DNA of 64,000 bases, taken from assembly GCF_003550065.1 (NCBI RefSeq), contig NZ_QXDC01000004.1, forward strand, positions 434,001 to 498,000, read 5' to 3'. How positions within the stretch are numbered: position 1 is the stretch's first letter; each line of letters starts with the position of its first letter. This stretch comes from Hephaestia caeni. Lineage in GTDB: Bacteria > Pseudomonadota > Alphaproteobacteria > Sphingomonadales > Sphingomonadaceae. The notes under the pieces are model-generated. The model was not told the DNA's origin. It saw only the letters and a program-made list of their open reading frames with translations, and did not search any database. The translations under genes and the position numbers were made by a program. This document shows, piece by piece, positions 14,277 to 24,029 of this stretch.

Positions 14277-14846
14277 TCAGGCGATGCGCTTGAAGTGGAA
14301 GGTGCGCACGAACGGCGCGCCGTCCCCGTCGGTGTCCGCCGCGGATTCGGTCATCTCCTTGCCGTCCGCCGAGATCGTGTAGACGCGGACCGACGCCAAG
14401 CCCTTGTCCTTGGCCAGGCTCATGACCAAAACATCGGGCGCCGGCGAACTGAACGCGGCGCTGTCGGCTTCCGCCGTATCGCCCTCGGCCCGCACCGCCT
14501 TGCCGTCGCGCCGATATTCCGAGGCGGCCTGCCGGACGCTGCCGTTCGGCGCGGTGATCTCGATCACGGTCCGCCACCGGCCCGCGCCGACATCCTCGAA
14601 CGCGAAGGTCACCCGCTTGGGGGCCGGGCCGTAGGTATCGGGCATCCGCGCGAGATCGAGTTCCCATTTGCCGAGGAAAGGCGATTGCCCGGCCGCCGCC
14701 GACGGCGCGAGCCCCTCCAATCGCGGGCCGGACGCCATCTCGTGGGCGGCGGCATAGCCCGATTGGGCGAGAGCGAGGCCCGCGATCAGGGCCGCGACGG
14801 CGATACGCCGGCTTGCTGCTTTGGGTTCTGGACGTTTGTGCATCAT
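14277..14846 (-). CDS. Secreted protein of unknown function
   Basis: The product has 188 residues from ATG 14846 (MMHKRPEP), preceded by GGAG at a good distance. Residues 13-33 (IAVAALIAGLALAQSGYA) form a signal peptide, with cleavage likely after SGYAAA. The mature part (SPFLGKWELDLARMPDTY, then RVTFAFEDVGAGRWRTVIEI) reads as repeated beta strands, like small beta-barrel proteins of the lipocalin or DUF type. I do not recognise the family. It converges on map, 53 bases away. Confidence 0.75.
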   Translation of the reverse strand: MMHKRPEPKAASRRIAVAALIAGLALAQSGYAAAHEMASGPRLEGLAPSAAAGQSPFLGKWELDLARMPDTYGPAPKRVTFAFEDVGAGRWRTVIEITAPNGSVRQAASEYRRDGKAVRAEGDTAEADSAAFSSPAPDVLVMSLAKDKGLASVRVYTISADGKEMTESAADTDGDGAPFVRTFHFKRIA

Positions 14847-14984
14847 GAGACATCTCCAGTGGGTCGACGGTTGATTTGTGCGTCCGGCGCGCGCGAGTCC
14901 CCGCCGCGACACGGGCGGGCGTGCGCGAGAGGCAGGCGTTCGGGATGTTGCTCCGAAGAGAGGGGGCGCGGGAAAGCTGGTCGC

Positions 14985-15629
14985 TTACCCGGGATGTTCG
15001 TCCACGGCCGCGGGGAAAAGCTGGGCATGCCACCGGACAACGACCGCGATCGTGGCCAGCTCGATCGCCAGCACGCCGCCCTGCAACAGCGCTTGCGAAC
15101 TATCGAGAAACAGCACGCCCATGAAGATGACGAGCGTCGCCGAGGCCGCCAGCGTGAGCGTCCCGATCCGCCTGACCCGGTCCCATTCGCGTTGCAGCAT
15201 CGCTTGCGCGATCCCCAGATGCCCCACGCCAAGCAGCAGAAGGAGGAAGGCGAGCGGGGTAACGGCGGTCTGATAGACGCCGCGGATAAGCGCTTCGTGC
15301 TCGGCCCCCACCAGCAGCGCGCCGGAAAGCCCTTCGCGTCCGGGATACAGATAGGGCAGGCCGAACAGCGCGCACCCGATCTGAAGTGCAGCCATCGGAA
15401 TCATCACGCCGAGCGCCAGCGCGTAATTGGTCAGCGTGTAGCGGCCCTCCTCACGCGTCAGCATCTCGCGCCAGGCCGCAACAAGGCATCCTGTCGCGAA
15501 TGACAGCGATCTGCCTTCCGGGATCGCGGTGTCGAATTCCGCCCGCATCGCGGCCGACCATTCGTGGCGGCTCTCGTCCATGCAGCACATGGCCAGCGCC
15601 ATGACGGCCCGAGACAGCGCGGCTTTCAT
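14985..15629 (-). CDS. Membrane protein co-transcribed with the PadR regulator
   Basis: The product has 214 residues from ATG 15629 (MKAALSRA), which overlaps the padR stop (ATGA). About four membrane segments are seen: LTNYALALGVMIPMAALQIG, TPLAFLLLLLGVGHLGIAQ, TLTLAASATLVIFMGVLF and GVLAIELATIAVVVR. The short soluble N-terminus (MDESRHEWSAAMRAEFD) is typical of membrane partners encoded next to PadR regulators. Its function is unknown. The pairing suggests that PadR controls this gene and its own promoter in response to envelope or toxic compounds. Confidence 0.8.
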   Translation of the reverse strand: MKAALSRAVMALAMCCMDESRHEWSAAMRAEFDTAIPEGRSLSFATGCLVAAWREMLTREEGRYTLTNYALALGVMIPMAALQIGCALFGLPYLYPGREGLSGALLVGAEHEALIRGVYQTAVTPLAFLLLLLGVGHLGIAQAMLQREWDRVRRIGTLTLAASATLVIFMGVLFLDSSQALLQGGVLAIELATIAVVVRWHAQLFPAAVDEHPG

Positions 15630-15928
15630 GCGATCGCCGTCCTTGGATCGAGGCGTCCCCGATCCTCCGACTGTTCGAGCGCGAGCGCGAAGCCGGCGGC
15701 GGTCAACCGGTAGGCGTGCCGCGCGGGCCGCCCCGGCTGCGCCGGTTCGCGCCACTCGGCCTCGACGAGCCCCTGATCGGTCATGCGCATCAGCAAGGGG
15801 TAAAGCGTCCCCGATGACAGGCCCGTCTCTTTCATGAGATCATACCCGTGCCGCCATTCCCGGCGTCGCGCGGACAGCGCCTCAAGAAGGAGTCGCATCT
15901 GCTTCGACGGTTGTCGTTTGCGTGCCAT
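15626..15928 (-). CDS. PadR-family transcriptional regulator
   Basis: The 100-residue product is a compact winged-helix regulator. It shows LLLEALSARRREWRHGYDLM, then SSGTLYPLLMRMTDQGLVEA, the characteristic PadR recognition helix and wing, and the C-terminal RHAYRLTAAG segment. The dimerisation helix is short, as in the PadR-s1 subgroup. It is the first gene of a two-gene operon with a membrane protein. A palindromic site ACATATGT lies in its promoter. Ligand unknown. Confidence 0.9.
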   Translation of the reverse strand: MARKRQPSKQMRLLLEALSARRREWRHGYDLMKETGLSSGTLYPLLMRMTDQGLVEAEWREPAQPGRPARHAYRLTAAGFALALEQSEDRGRLDPRTAIA

Positions 15929-15941
15929 GGCAGAAGTACAA

Positions 15942-15949
15942 CATATGTA
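15942..15949. promoter_or_regulatory. Candidate PadR operator
   Basis: ACATATGT is a perfect palindrome in an AT-rich patch (15936-15960), 14 bases upstream of the padR start, in otherwise GC-rich DNA. PadR regulators typically bind ATGT/ACAT-containing dyads. The wider context TACAACATATGTAG shows partial extra symmetry. Autoregulation is inferred from position only. Confidence 0.5.
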
Positions 15950-16083
15950 GATTTAAGAGTCAAGCGGTCGTTTGACGGGGGACGCTGCCTCATTTTCGGG
16001 CAGCAATCGCGGCGCTGCGCACGAATTGGGCAGGCGGCGGTGCGATTCGCCCATGACGGGCACGTTTTCTTGCCGATCACCGG

Positions 16084-16471
<388 letters not shown>

Positions 16472-16493
16472 CCCCCCACACGCCCTCCCCTAA

Positions 16494-16515
16494 CCCCTCC
16501 CGCGAGCGGGAGGGG
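16494..16515 (+). promoter_or_regulatory. Hairpin between glnB and glnA
   Basis: CCCCTCCCGC and GCGGGAGGGG are perfect 10-base arms around a GA spacer, ending 24 bases before the glnA start. There is no U-tract, so it is not a simple terminator. It may stabilise mRNA ends, partly attenuate transcription or be a processing site giving different levels of glnB and glnA. Confidence 0.6.
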
Positions 16516-16539
16516 AATTACGAAGGAAAGACGAGCATC

Positions 16540-17952
16540 ATGGCGAACACGGCCGCGGACATTCTCGCGAAGATCAAGGACGAGGAGATCGAATGGGTCG
16601 ATCTCCGTTTCACCGATCCCAAGGGCAAGTGGCAGCATCTGACGATGGTGGCCGGGCTGATCGGCGAGGATGAACTCACCGACGGTCTGATGTTCGACGG
16701 CTCGTCGATCGCCGGCTGGAAGGCGATCAACGAGAGCGACATGATCCTCATGCCCGATCTCGACGCGGTCTATACCGATCCGTTCTCGGCGACGCCGATG
16801 CTGATCGTGTTCTGCGACGTCGTCGAGCCCGCGACCGGCGAGGGCTATTCGCGCGATCCGCGCACCACCGCCAAGCGCGCCGAGGCGTATCTGGGCGCAA
16901 CCGGGATCGGCGACACCGTCTATGTCGGCCCCGAGGCCGAATTCTTCATGTTCGACGACGTGCGCTTCGAGAACAGCTATTCGACCAGCTATTACAAGAT
17001 CGACGATATCGAGCTGCCGGGCAATTCGGGCCGCGAATATGACGGCGGCAACATGGGCCACCGCCCGCGCGCCAAGGGCGGCTATTTCCCCGTCGCGCCG
17101 GTCGATTCGGCGGTCGACATCCGCGGCGAGATGGTCGCGACGATGATCGAGATGGGGCTGCCGTGCGACAAGCACCACCATGAGGTCGCCGCCGCGCAGC
17201 ACGAACTGGGCCTCACCTTCGGCACGCTGACGCAGACCGCGGACCGGATGCAGGTCCACAAATATGTCGTCCACCAGGTCGCGCACGCCTACGGCAAGAC
17301 CGCGACCTTCATGCCCAAGCCAATCAAGGACGACAACGGCTCCGGCATGCACACCCATTTCTCGATTTGGGAAAAGGGCCAGCCGCTGTTCGCGGGCAAC
17401 GGCTATGCCGGGCTGAGCGACATGTGCCTCTATTTCATCGGCGGCGTCATCAAGCACGCCCGCGCGCTCAACGCCTTCACCAACCCGACCACCAACAGCT
17501 ACAAGCGGCTGGTGCCGGGCTTCGAGGCACCGGTGCTGCTCGCCTATTCGAGCCGCAACCGTTCGGCATCGTGCCGCATCCCTTACGGCACCGGCGCCAA
17601 ATCGAAGCGCGTCGAGTTCCGCTTCCCCGACGCGATGGCGAACCCGTATCTGTGCTACGCCGCGATCCTGATGGCGGGGCTCGACGGCATCCAGAACAAG
17701 ATCCACCCCGGCGAGGCGATCGACAAGAACCTCTACGATCTGCCGCCGGCCGAACTGGTCAACGTGCCGACCGTTTCGGGGTCGCTCCGCGAGGCGCTGG
17801 TCGCGCTCCAGGAGGATCACGACTTCCTGCTGAAGGGCGACGTTTTCACCAAGGACCAGATCGATTCCTATGCGGACCTCAAGTGGGAGGAAGTGATCCG
17901 CTTCGAGACCACGCCGAGCCCGGTGGAATATGATATGTACTACAGCGCCTGA
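16540..17952 (+). CDS. glnA: Glutamine synthetase type I
   Basis: The 470-residue product makes glutamine from glutamate, ammonia and ATP. Expected GSI features are present: the DGSSIAGW latch (53-60), the metal ligands in [13 protein letters not shown] (Glu132, Glu134), the [11 protein letters not shown] region (Glu215, His221) and the [11 protein letters not shown] loop near 268-277. [23 protein letters not shown] and the adenylylation site Tyr399 in NLYDLPP are also visible. A Tyr at that place means it can be switched off by GlnE, consistent with the adjacent glnB. A rho-independent terminator follows. Confidence 0.97.
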   Translation: MANTAADILAKIKDEEIEWVDLRFTDPKGKWQHLTMVAGLIGEDELTDGLMFDGSSIAGWKAINESDMILMPDLDAVYTDPFSATPMLIVFCDVVEPATGEGYSRDPRTTAKRAEAYLGATGIGDTVYVGPEAEFFMFDDVRFENSYSTSYYKIDDIELPGNSGREYDGGNMGHRPRAKGGYFPVAPVDSAVDIRGEMVATMIEMGLPCDKHHHEVAAAQHELGLTFGTLTQTADRMQVHKYVVHQVAHAYGKTATFMPKPIKDDNGSGMHTHFSIWEKGQPLFAGNGYAGLSDMCLYFIGGVIKHARALNAFTNPTTNSYKRLVPGFEAPVLLAYSSRNRSASCRIPYGTGAKSKRVEFRFPDAMANPYLCYAAILMAGLDGIQNKIHPGEAIDKNLYDLPPAELVNVPTVSGSLREALVALQEDHDFLLKGDVFTKDQIDSYADLKWEEVIRFETTPSPVEYDMYYSA

Positions 17953-18060
17953 GGCCGGCGACGTCCGGCCGGTGCGCACCAGCGCACAGGCGCTGTCGGC
18001 CGGCCTCGCGCACGCGAGGACCGACGGCGCGGCTTCGCCGCGGCGGCATTGAAGATCATG

Positions 18061-18093
18061 AGGGGCGCCCGAAACGATCCGGGCGCCCCTTTT
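18061..18093 (+). terminator. Rho-independent terminator after glnA
   Basis: The arms AGGGGCGCCCG (18061-18071) and CGGGCGCCCCT (18080-18090) are perfect 11-base complements around an 8-base loop, followed by TTT. It lies 108 bases past the glnA stop and closes the glnBA unit. The remainder of the 385-base gap to the next gene shows no gene; a TTGACA at 18308 could be a -35 element but no good -10 box follows. Confidence 0.85.
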
Positions 18094-18337
18094 CGTTTCC
18101 GTCGAGCCGGACTGGTTCCGATCCAGAGAGCCGCGGATGCTGGCGCTGGTGGAGGGTTGGATGCCGGAACACGTCCGGCATGACGGTTGCGATGGGAGCG
18201 ATCGGTCGATTTCAATGGCTTGCCCGCGACTCCCCACAAGGTGCGCCGCCTCGAGAATCGGCCGCCTTCCGGGTGACGCCCCGCCGGCTCCCCGATTGCG
18301 CCCTATTCTTGACACCTGCCCGCGCCACGCCATCCGC

Positions 18338-20719
18338 ATGATGCTGCGTCTGTTCTGCTGCTCGCTCCTGCTCGGTCTCGCCGCCGCCCCTGCGCCCGCG
18401 CGCGCGGCCTCGTCGCCGTTCGATCTCGCCGGGCCGGGGCTTCAGGTCGCGGTGAGGCACGGCGGGCGGACGCTGCCGATCGCGCGCGTCCCCAATCTGG
18501 CCGAGAGCGACCGCATCTCGATCAAGCTCGACCTTCCCGAACGGCAGGGCGCGCGGATGCTGCTCGTCGCCGCCTTCTTGCGCGGCGCGACCAACCCGCC
18601 GCCCAAGGACTGGTTCTTCAAATCCAAGACCTGGAAGAAGGGCGGCACCGAATTGTCGCTCACGGTCCCCGCAGGCGCGCGGCAGCTCGTCCTGTTCCTC
18701 GCGCCCGACGACAACAGCGATTACGACGCGATCGTCGAGGCGGTACGCGACCGCCCCGGCACCTTCGTGCGCGCGTCGCAGGAACTCAACCAGGCATCGC
18801 TCGACCGCGGCCGGCTCGATACTTTCCTGCGCCATATCCACAGGCTCGAAGGCTCCGACCCCGATCGGATCGCGACGATCTCGCCGGTGCTGACGCAAAG
18901 CCTCTCGGTCAAGCTCAAGACCGAATGCCTCGATCAGCCCACCGATCTTCAGGCGGCGTGTCTGACGCAGGATCGCGAGGCGCTGCTGCTCGCCGACACG
19001 CACACCTCGGCGCTCGCCGAGACGCTGGCGGGCGCGCCGACCGATCTCGCCTATCGGATCAGTTCGACGCGCCAGGCCGGCTATGGCTATTACAGCCCCT
19101 ATATCGGCGTGGTGCGCGATATCGCGCGGCTGTTCGGCGCGTTCCAATCGACCCAGCTCCAATATATCCCCGCGCTGTCGCGGATCGACGACGATCGCGT
19201 CACGCTGCTGCTCAACGCCGCGCCCAGTTTCGGCCGGCCGGCCTCGGTGATGGTGGTCGCGCTGCCCGCGATCGAGCCGCCGCGGGTGCCGCCGCTGCGC
19301 CATTCGGCGACGCAGGGCGCGCTGTGCGCGGCGCCGGGCACGGTGCTGCCCATCGAAGGCGCGCCGCTCGTCTACGCGACGCGCTATGCGCAGAACATGC
19401 GGCTGCGCGTGGTGCGCGAGAGCGGCGCGAGCCTCGATCTGCCCGTCACCGCCGATCCGACGCGCGGCGGTTACGTCCTCGCCGCGCCCGCCGCCACCTG
19501 GCGCGGTCTCGGCGATACCATCACCGGCACGCTCCACGGCGATTGGGGCTTCGTGCCGTTCGACGGCCCGACCTTCAGCCTCGCCAATCCCGAAGCGGCC
19601 GCGTGGCACACCGTCTCGCGCGACGCCGCCGTCCTGCCCGTCGGCCGCGATAACGCGCTCGACCTCGTCGGCGGCGCGCCCGCCTGCGTCGATCGCATCA
19701 CGCTTGCCGACGGCCGGGTGCTGACGTGGAAACCGACGGGCGGCGATCGCCTCACCGTCACCGTGCCGGTACCCCCCGCCGCGCCCGATGCGCTGACGCT
19801 GCTCGTCCATCCCAAGGGCGGCGGCGAGGCCGTCAGCGTCGCGCTCGCCACCACCACCGAGCAACTACGCCTCGATCGACTGACGCTCCGCGCGCGCGAC
19901 AGCGAGGCCGACCTCACCGGCATCGGGCTCGACAAGGTGACCGCGGTCACGCTCGGCGGCCTCGCCTTGCGCCCCGGCGCGATCGTGCGCGCCGACGGCA
20001 CCGACCGCCTGACGCTGACCGCCGCCGATCCCGAAAAGCTGGCAGCGCTCGACCCCGGCCATCGCGAGACCGCCACCGTCACGCTCGCCGACGGGCGCAA
20101 GCGGCCCTTGCCGGTGGTCGTCGCCGCGCCGCGCCCGGCGGCGACGCTGCTGGGGCTCACCGCGACCCCCGCCGTCACCCAGCACCAATTGCAGATCGCG
20201 ATCGCCGACAAGAAGGTGGTGCCGCTTGGCGCAGCGCTGACCTTCTCGTTCCGCGCCGCGCCCACGACCCGCCTCACCGGTCGCGAGACGATCGAGATCG
20301 CAACCGCCGACGGTCGCCTGTCGGCCCGGATCGCACCGGGCGCGGGCTATGCCGTCCAGAACGACACGATCGGCGTGGTCAAGGCCGATCTCGCCGCCAC
20401 GCTCGGCGCGTCGGCCTATGGCCCGATCCGCTTCCGCATCCTCCAGGATGGCGTCGCCGGCGCCTGGGCGCCGCTCGCCACATTGGTCCGCCTGCCGACG
20501 CTCGACGCCCTCCAATGCGACGATCAGGCCTGCCACCTGACGGGAAGCGACCTCTATCTGCTCGCCGCGGTGGCCACGACTGCCGACTTTGCGGGTGCGG
20601 TTGCGGTGCCCGACGGCTTTACCGGCACGATGATCGCGGTGCCCAGGCCGGCGGACGGCCGCCTCTTCCTGCGGCTGCGCGACGATGCGGGCGCGATCGC
20701 GACCGTCACGATCCGGTAA
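18338..20719 (+). CDS. Large secreted protein of unknown function
   Basis: The product has 793 residues from ATG 18338. A signal peptide (MLRLFCCSLLLGLAAAPAPA) is followed by ARAASSPF, so it is exported. An in-frame reading could begin up to 200 bases earlier, but only this start gives a signal peptide. The N-terminal half mixes beta-strand segments and an alpha-helical block near residues 130-260 (SLDRGRLDTFLRHIHRLEGS). The second half (from about 330) reads as repeated beta domains resembling Ig-like modules. A few Cys are spread through the chain. I recognise no family and no catalytic motif. It could be an envelope-assembly or adhesin-like periplasmic protein; this is speculation. Confidence 0.8.
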   Translation: MMLRLFCCSLLLGLAAAPAPARAASSPFDLAGPGLQVAVRHGGRTLPIARVPNLAESDRISIKLDLPERQGARMLLVAAFLRGATNPPPKDWFFKSKTWKKGGTELSLTVPAGARQLVLFLAPDDNSDYDAIVEAVRDRPGTFVRASQELNQASLDRGRLDTFLRHIHRLEGSDPDRIATISPVLTQSLSVKLKTECLDQPTDLQAACLTQDREALLLADTHTSALAETLAGAPTDLAYRISSTRQAGYGYYSPYIGVVRDIARLFGAFQSTQLQYIPALSRIDDDRVTLLLNAAPSFGRPASVMVVALPAIEPPRVPPLRHSATQGALCAAPGTVLPIEGAPLVYATRYAQNMRLRVVRESGASLDLPVTADPTRGGYVLAAPAATWRGLGDTITGTLHGDWGFVPFDGPTFSLANPEAAAWHTVSRDAAVLPVGRDNALDLVGGAPACVDRITLADGRVLTWKPTGGDRLTVTVPVPPAAPDALTLLVHPKGGGEAVSVALATTTEQLRLDRLTLRARDSEADLTGIGLDKVTAVTLGGLALRPGAIVRADGTDRLTLTAADPEKLAALDPGHRETATVTLADGRKRPLPVVVAAPRPAATLLGLTATPAVTQHQLQIAIADKKVVPLGAALTFSFRAAPTTRLTGRETIEIATADGRLSARIAPGAGYAVQNDTIGVVKADLAATLGASAYGPIRFRILQDGVAGAWAPLATLVRLPTLDALQCDDQACHLTGSDLYLLAAVATTADFAGAVAVPDGFTGTMIAVPRPADGRLFLRLRDDAGAIATVTIR

Positions 20720-20924
20720 CGGCCCGCAATATCGCTTGACTTTTTGCAGCGCAGCATCCACATGGCCGCCATCGAGGCGTCATGCAGCGTGATTGAATCC
20801 CCTTGGGATTAAGGCTCCGCCTCGGTCGATTTTTCGGGCTTCCCATATCACGCGGGGTGTCATTTCTTCCCCCGCCTCTCGTGTGCCATCGGCGCGCGAG
20901 CCCGGCGATTATTGAAAGTTTTCC

Positions 20925-22517
20925 ATGTCTTTTTCCACACTCGGCCTCGCCGAACCGCTCGTTCGCGCGATCGAGGCCAAGGGCTATGATACGCCCACGC
21001 CGATCCAGCAGCAGGCGATCCCGACGCTGCTCGAGGGTCGCGATCTGCTCGGCATCGCGCAGACCGGTACCGGCAAGACCGCGGCGTTCGTGCTGCCCTC
21101 GCTCCAGCGCCTCGACGAAGCCGGCAAGCGCCCGCTGCCCTATCATTGCCGGATGCTCGTGCTCACCCCGACGCGCGAACTGGCGACGCAGATCGCCGAC
21201 AATGCGCGCGATTACGCCAAATTCTCGCGGCTTTCGGTCGCGACCGTGTTCGGCGGCACCAGCATCAACAAGAACCGACAGGATATGAGCCGCGGCGTCG
21301 ATTTGCTCGTCGCCACGCCGGGCCGCCTGATCGATCTGATCGAGCAGCGCTACGTCAACCTCTCGATGCTCGAAATCCTCGTGCTCGACGAGGCCGATCA
21401 GATGCTCGATCTGGGCTTCATCCACGCGCTGCGCCGGATCGTGACGCTGCTGCCGAAACAGCGCCAGTCGCTGTTCTTTTCGGCGACGATGCCCAAGACG
21501 ATCCGCACGCTCGCCGATCAGTTCCTCCGCGACCCCGCGACCGTCGCGATCAAGCCCGCAGCGACCACCGCCGAGCGTGTCGATCAGTTCGTCACCTTCG
21601 TCGGCCAGAAGGAAAAGCAGGCGCTGCTGACGATCAAGCTCGGCGATCCGGGAATCGAACGCGCGCTCGTCTTTACCCGCACCAAGCACGGTGCCGATCG
21701 GGTGGTGAAGCTGCTCGGCGGCAACGGCTTCGCCGCGCACGCGATCCACGGCAACAAGAGCCAGCCGCAGCGCGAGCGCGCGCTCGCCGCGTTCAAATCG
21801 GGGCAGGTGCGCATCCTCGTCGCGACCGATATCGCCGCGCGCGGCATCGACGTGTCGGGGGTCAGCCACGTCTTCAATTTCGAACTGCCCAACGTCGCCG
21901 AGCAATATGTCCACCGCATCGGCCGCACCGCGCGCGCCGGGGCAAGCGGCGTCGCGATCAGTTTCTGCGCCGATGACGAGCGCCCCTATCTGCGCGATAT
22001 CGAGCGGGTGACCCGCCAGAAGGTGACGATCGAACCGCTGCCGGCCGATTTCGTCGCCCAGTCGCACGAGATTCAGGCGACCCGCAAAAAGGCGATCGGC
22101 GCCGATCCTGCCCCGCGCGAGGATCGCCAGCGCGGCCCGCGCCGCCCGCGCGCGACGCACAAGGCCATTCCCGCAGGGGGCGCACGCCGCCCGGGTGGCG
22201 GCAACCGTCAAGGCGAGGGACGCCGGCACGATGGCGAGCAGCAGCGCGGCGAGCGTCGCGAGGCGCAGGGCGATCGTCGCCCACACCGCGGCGGCGGCGA
22301 TGCTCGCCCGAACCGCAACGGCGATGCCCGCGCCACGCATGATGGCCAGCGCACGCCGCAGCGTGCCGAGGGGCGCCCGGCCGGCACGCGAGAGGGGCAG
22401 CACAAGCCGCATCGCGGTGGCGACAACCGCCCACAGGGTAGCCAGCCCGCCGGCGACCGCCGCCGCCCCGGCGCGAACCACCATCGCCGCGGCCAGCGGC
22501 GCCCGCAGACGGTGTAG
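20925..22517 (+). CDS. rhlE: DEAD-box ATP-dependent RNA helicase, RhlE-type
   Basis: The product has 530 residues and all DEAD-box motifs: Q motif TPTPIQQQAIPTLL, motif I AQTGTGKT, Ia PTRELA, Ib TPGRL, motif II DEAD in VLDEADQMLDLGF, motif III SAT, motif IV VFTRTKHGAD, motif V ATDIAARGID and motif VI HRIGRTARAG. Residues after about 380 are a low-complexity Arg-, Gly- and Pro-rich tail (such as RQGEGRRHDGEQQRGERREA), suited to bind RNA. It likely aids ribosome assembly and RNA decay, especially in the cold. A 205-base leader precedes it, with a small hairpin AATCCC-CTT-GGGATT at 20796-20810. Subfamily assignment is likely, not certain. Confidence 0.9.
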   Translation: MSFSTLGLAEPLVRAIEAKGYDTPTPIQQQAIPTLLEGRDLLGIAQTGTGKTAAFVLPSLQRLDEAGKRPLPYHCRMLVLTPTRELATQIADNARDYAKFSRLSVATVFGGTSINKNRQDMSRGVDLLVATPGRLIDLIEQRYVNLSMLEILVLDEADQMLDLGFIHALRRIVTLLPKQRQSLFFSATMPKTIRTLADQFLRDPATVAIKPAATTAERVDQFVTFVGQKEKQALLTIKLGDPGIERALVFTRTKHGADRVVKLLGGNGFAAHAIHGNKSQPQRERALAAFKSGQVRILVATDIAARGIDVSGVSHVFNFELPNVAEQYVHRIGRTARAGASGVAISFCADDERPYLRDIERVTRQKVTIEPLPADFVAQSHEIQATRKKAIGADPAPREDRQRGPRRPRATHKAIPAGGARRPGGGNRQGEGRRHDGEQQRGERREAQGDRRPHRGGGDARPNRNGDARATHDGQRTPQRAEGRPAGTREGQHKPHRGGDNRPQGSQPAGDRRRPGANHHRRGQRRPQTV

Positions 22518-22624
22518 TTAGAGCATCGTGCGAAAAAGTGGGAACCGGTTTTTCGCGAACAACGGTGCGACAACAAAGATTTAGAGCAAGCGACCTGCAT
22601 CAGGTCTTATGCAGCTCGCTCTAG
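22518..22624. repeat. Alphaproteobacterial palindromic repeats
   Basis: A repeat begins right after the rhlE stop. It contains GCGAAAAA-gtgggaaccgg-TTTTTCGC (22530-22556) within a longer unit starting with TTAGAGCATCGTGCG, which I know as a common intergenic repeat of alphaproteobacteria. A second imperfect hairpin, TAGAGC...GCTCTA (22582-22623), follows. Both probably act as mRNA-end structures and derive from mobile palindromes. Confidence 0.75.
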
Positions 22625-22645
22625 AATCGAGCTTTGGCCGGATAG

Positions 22646-22685
22646 CGGCACCGGGTTATTCCTTGTCGGGAATGAGCCGGTGCCG
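22646..22685. terminator. Bidirectional terminator-like hairpin between convergent genes
   Basis: CGGCACCGG (22646-22654) pairs with CCGGTGCCG (22677-22685); inner ATTCC/GGAAT extends the stem. The gap lies between rhlE and the convergent exporter gene. Short T runs occur on both sides, so it could end transcription from either direction. Confidence 0.7.
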
Positions 22686-22693
22686 TTTCCGTT

Positions 22694-23899
22694 TCAGGCC
22701 GCCACCAGCGCCGGGGTGCGCCGGCTCATCGTCACCGATACCAGCAGTACCGCCATCCCGCCGAGCGCAAGCCCGCAGCCGACCAGCCCCGTCGACGTCC
22801 AGCCCAGCCCCGCCGCGATCGCCATCCCGCCGATCCACGGCCCCAGCGCATTGGCAATATTGAACGCCGAGTGATTGAGCGCCGCGGCCAGCGCCTGCGC
22901 GTCTCCCGCCACGTCCATCAGCCGCGTCTGCAACACCGTACCGAGCGCACCGCCGATCCCGATCGCGCCGATATCGGCCAGCATCGTCCACCAATTGTGC
23001 GCGGCAAGCGGGAACAGCGCGAGCGCAACCGCGCTCCACGCCAGCAACGCGGCGGCGGTCGGCATCAGCGCGCGATCGGCGAAGCGCGGCGCGATCAGAT
23101 TGCCCGCGGTCATGCCGATCCCGAACACCATCAGCGCGATCGGGATCATCATCGGCGTCACCCCGGTCACATTGAGCAGCGTATCGGCAAGATAGGTGTA
23201 GACCGCGAACAGCCCGCCAAAGCCGATCGCACCGATGCCGAGCGTCAACCACACCTGCCCGCGTCTGAGCGCACCCAGTTCGCGCAACGGGCTCGCGCCC
23301 TCGTGCGGCCGATCGCGCGGCGCGACCAGCGCGACCATCGTCGCCGCCATCGTCGCGAGCAATGCCACGATCCCGAACCCCCAGCGCCAGCCGAGCGTCT
23401 GCCCCAGCCAATTGGCGAGCGGCACCCCCGCGACGGTCGCCACCGTCAGCCCCAACAGCACGCGCGCCACCGCCCGCGTGCGCTGGCCCTGCGGCACGAG
23501 CGAGGCGGCGACCAGCGTCGCGATCCCGAAATAGGCCCCGTGTGGCAATCCACTCAGGAAGCGGAAGGCGAGCATCCAGCCATAGGTTGCCGCCAGCCCC
23601 GACAGGGCATTGGCAAGCGCGAACACCGCCATCAGCCCGATCAACAGCGTCCGCCGCGACAATTTCGCCGACAGCACGGCGATCGCGGGCGCCCCCACCA
23701 CGACGCCAAGCGCATAGGCGCTGATCACATGCCCCGCGGTCGGCGCGTCGATGCCCAGATCAGCCGCCAGATCGGGCAGCAGGCTCATCGTCGCGAATTC
23801 GGTGGTGCCGATCGCGAACCCGCCCATCGCCAGCGCGAGATGGGTGAGCCCGACGTGCCTGTGTGGGCCGGCGGCGGATCGGGGAAGCGGTTCGGTCAT
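22694..23899 (-). CDS. MFS transporter, DHA1/arabinose-efflux type
   Basis: The product has 401 residues from ATG 23899 (MTEPLPRS). Twelve hydrophobic segments can be traced. The first (THLALAMGGFAIGTTEFATM) has the GTTEF pattern of DHA1 drug or sugar efflux pumps. The motif between segments 2 and 3 (AKLSRRTLLIGLM) and the motif C region in segment 5 (GLTVATVAGVPLANWLGQ) are the antiporter signatures. It probably exports drugs or sugars in exchange for protons. It lies alone with its own promoter region (23900-24029). Confidence 0.9.
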   Translation of the reverse strand: MTEPLPRSAAGPHRHVGLTHLALAMGGFAIGTTEFATMSLLPDLAADLGIDAPTAGHVISAYALGVVVGAPAIAVLSAKLSRRTLLIGLMAVFALANALSGLAATYGWMLAFRFLSGLPHGAYFGIATLVAASLVPQGQRTRAVARVLLGLTVATVAGVPLANWLGQTLGWRWGFGIVALLATMAATMVALVAPRDRPHEGASPLRELGALRRGQVWLTLGIGAIGFGGLFAVYTYLADTLLNVTGVTPMMIPIALMVFGIGMTAGNLIAPRFADRALMPTAAALLAWSAVALALFPLAAHNWWTMLADIGAIGIGGALGTVLQTRLMDVAGDAQALAAALNHSAFNIANALGPWIGGMAIAAGLGWTSTGLVGCGLALGGMAVLLVSVTMSRRTPALVAA

Positions 23900-24029
23900 C
23901 GCGCAGAGCTGGCGATGCTGCACCGCAGCGTCAATTGCGCAAAATGCTTCCGCAGTTGCGAAATGTGGATGCGCAACGTGGCGGCGCGGAGCCGCGCGCG
24001 CGCTCGCACGTTGATCGCGCAGGAGAAAG

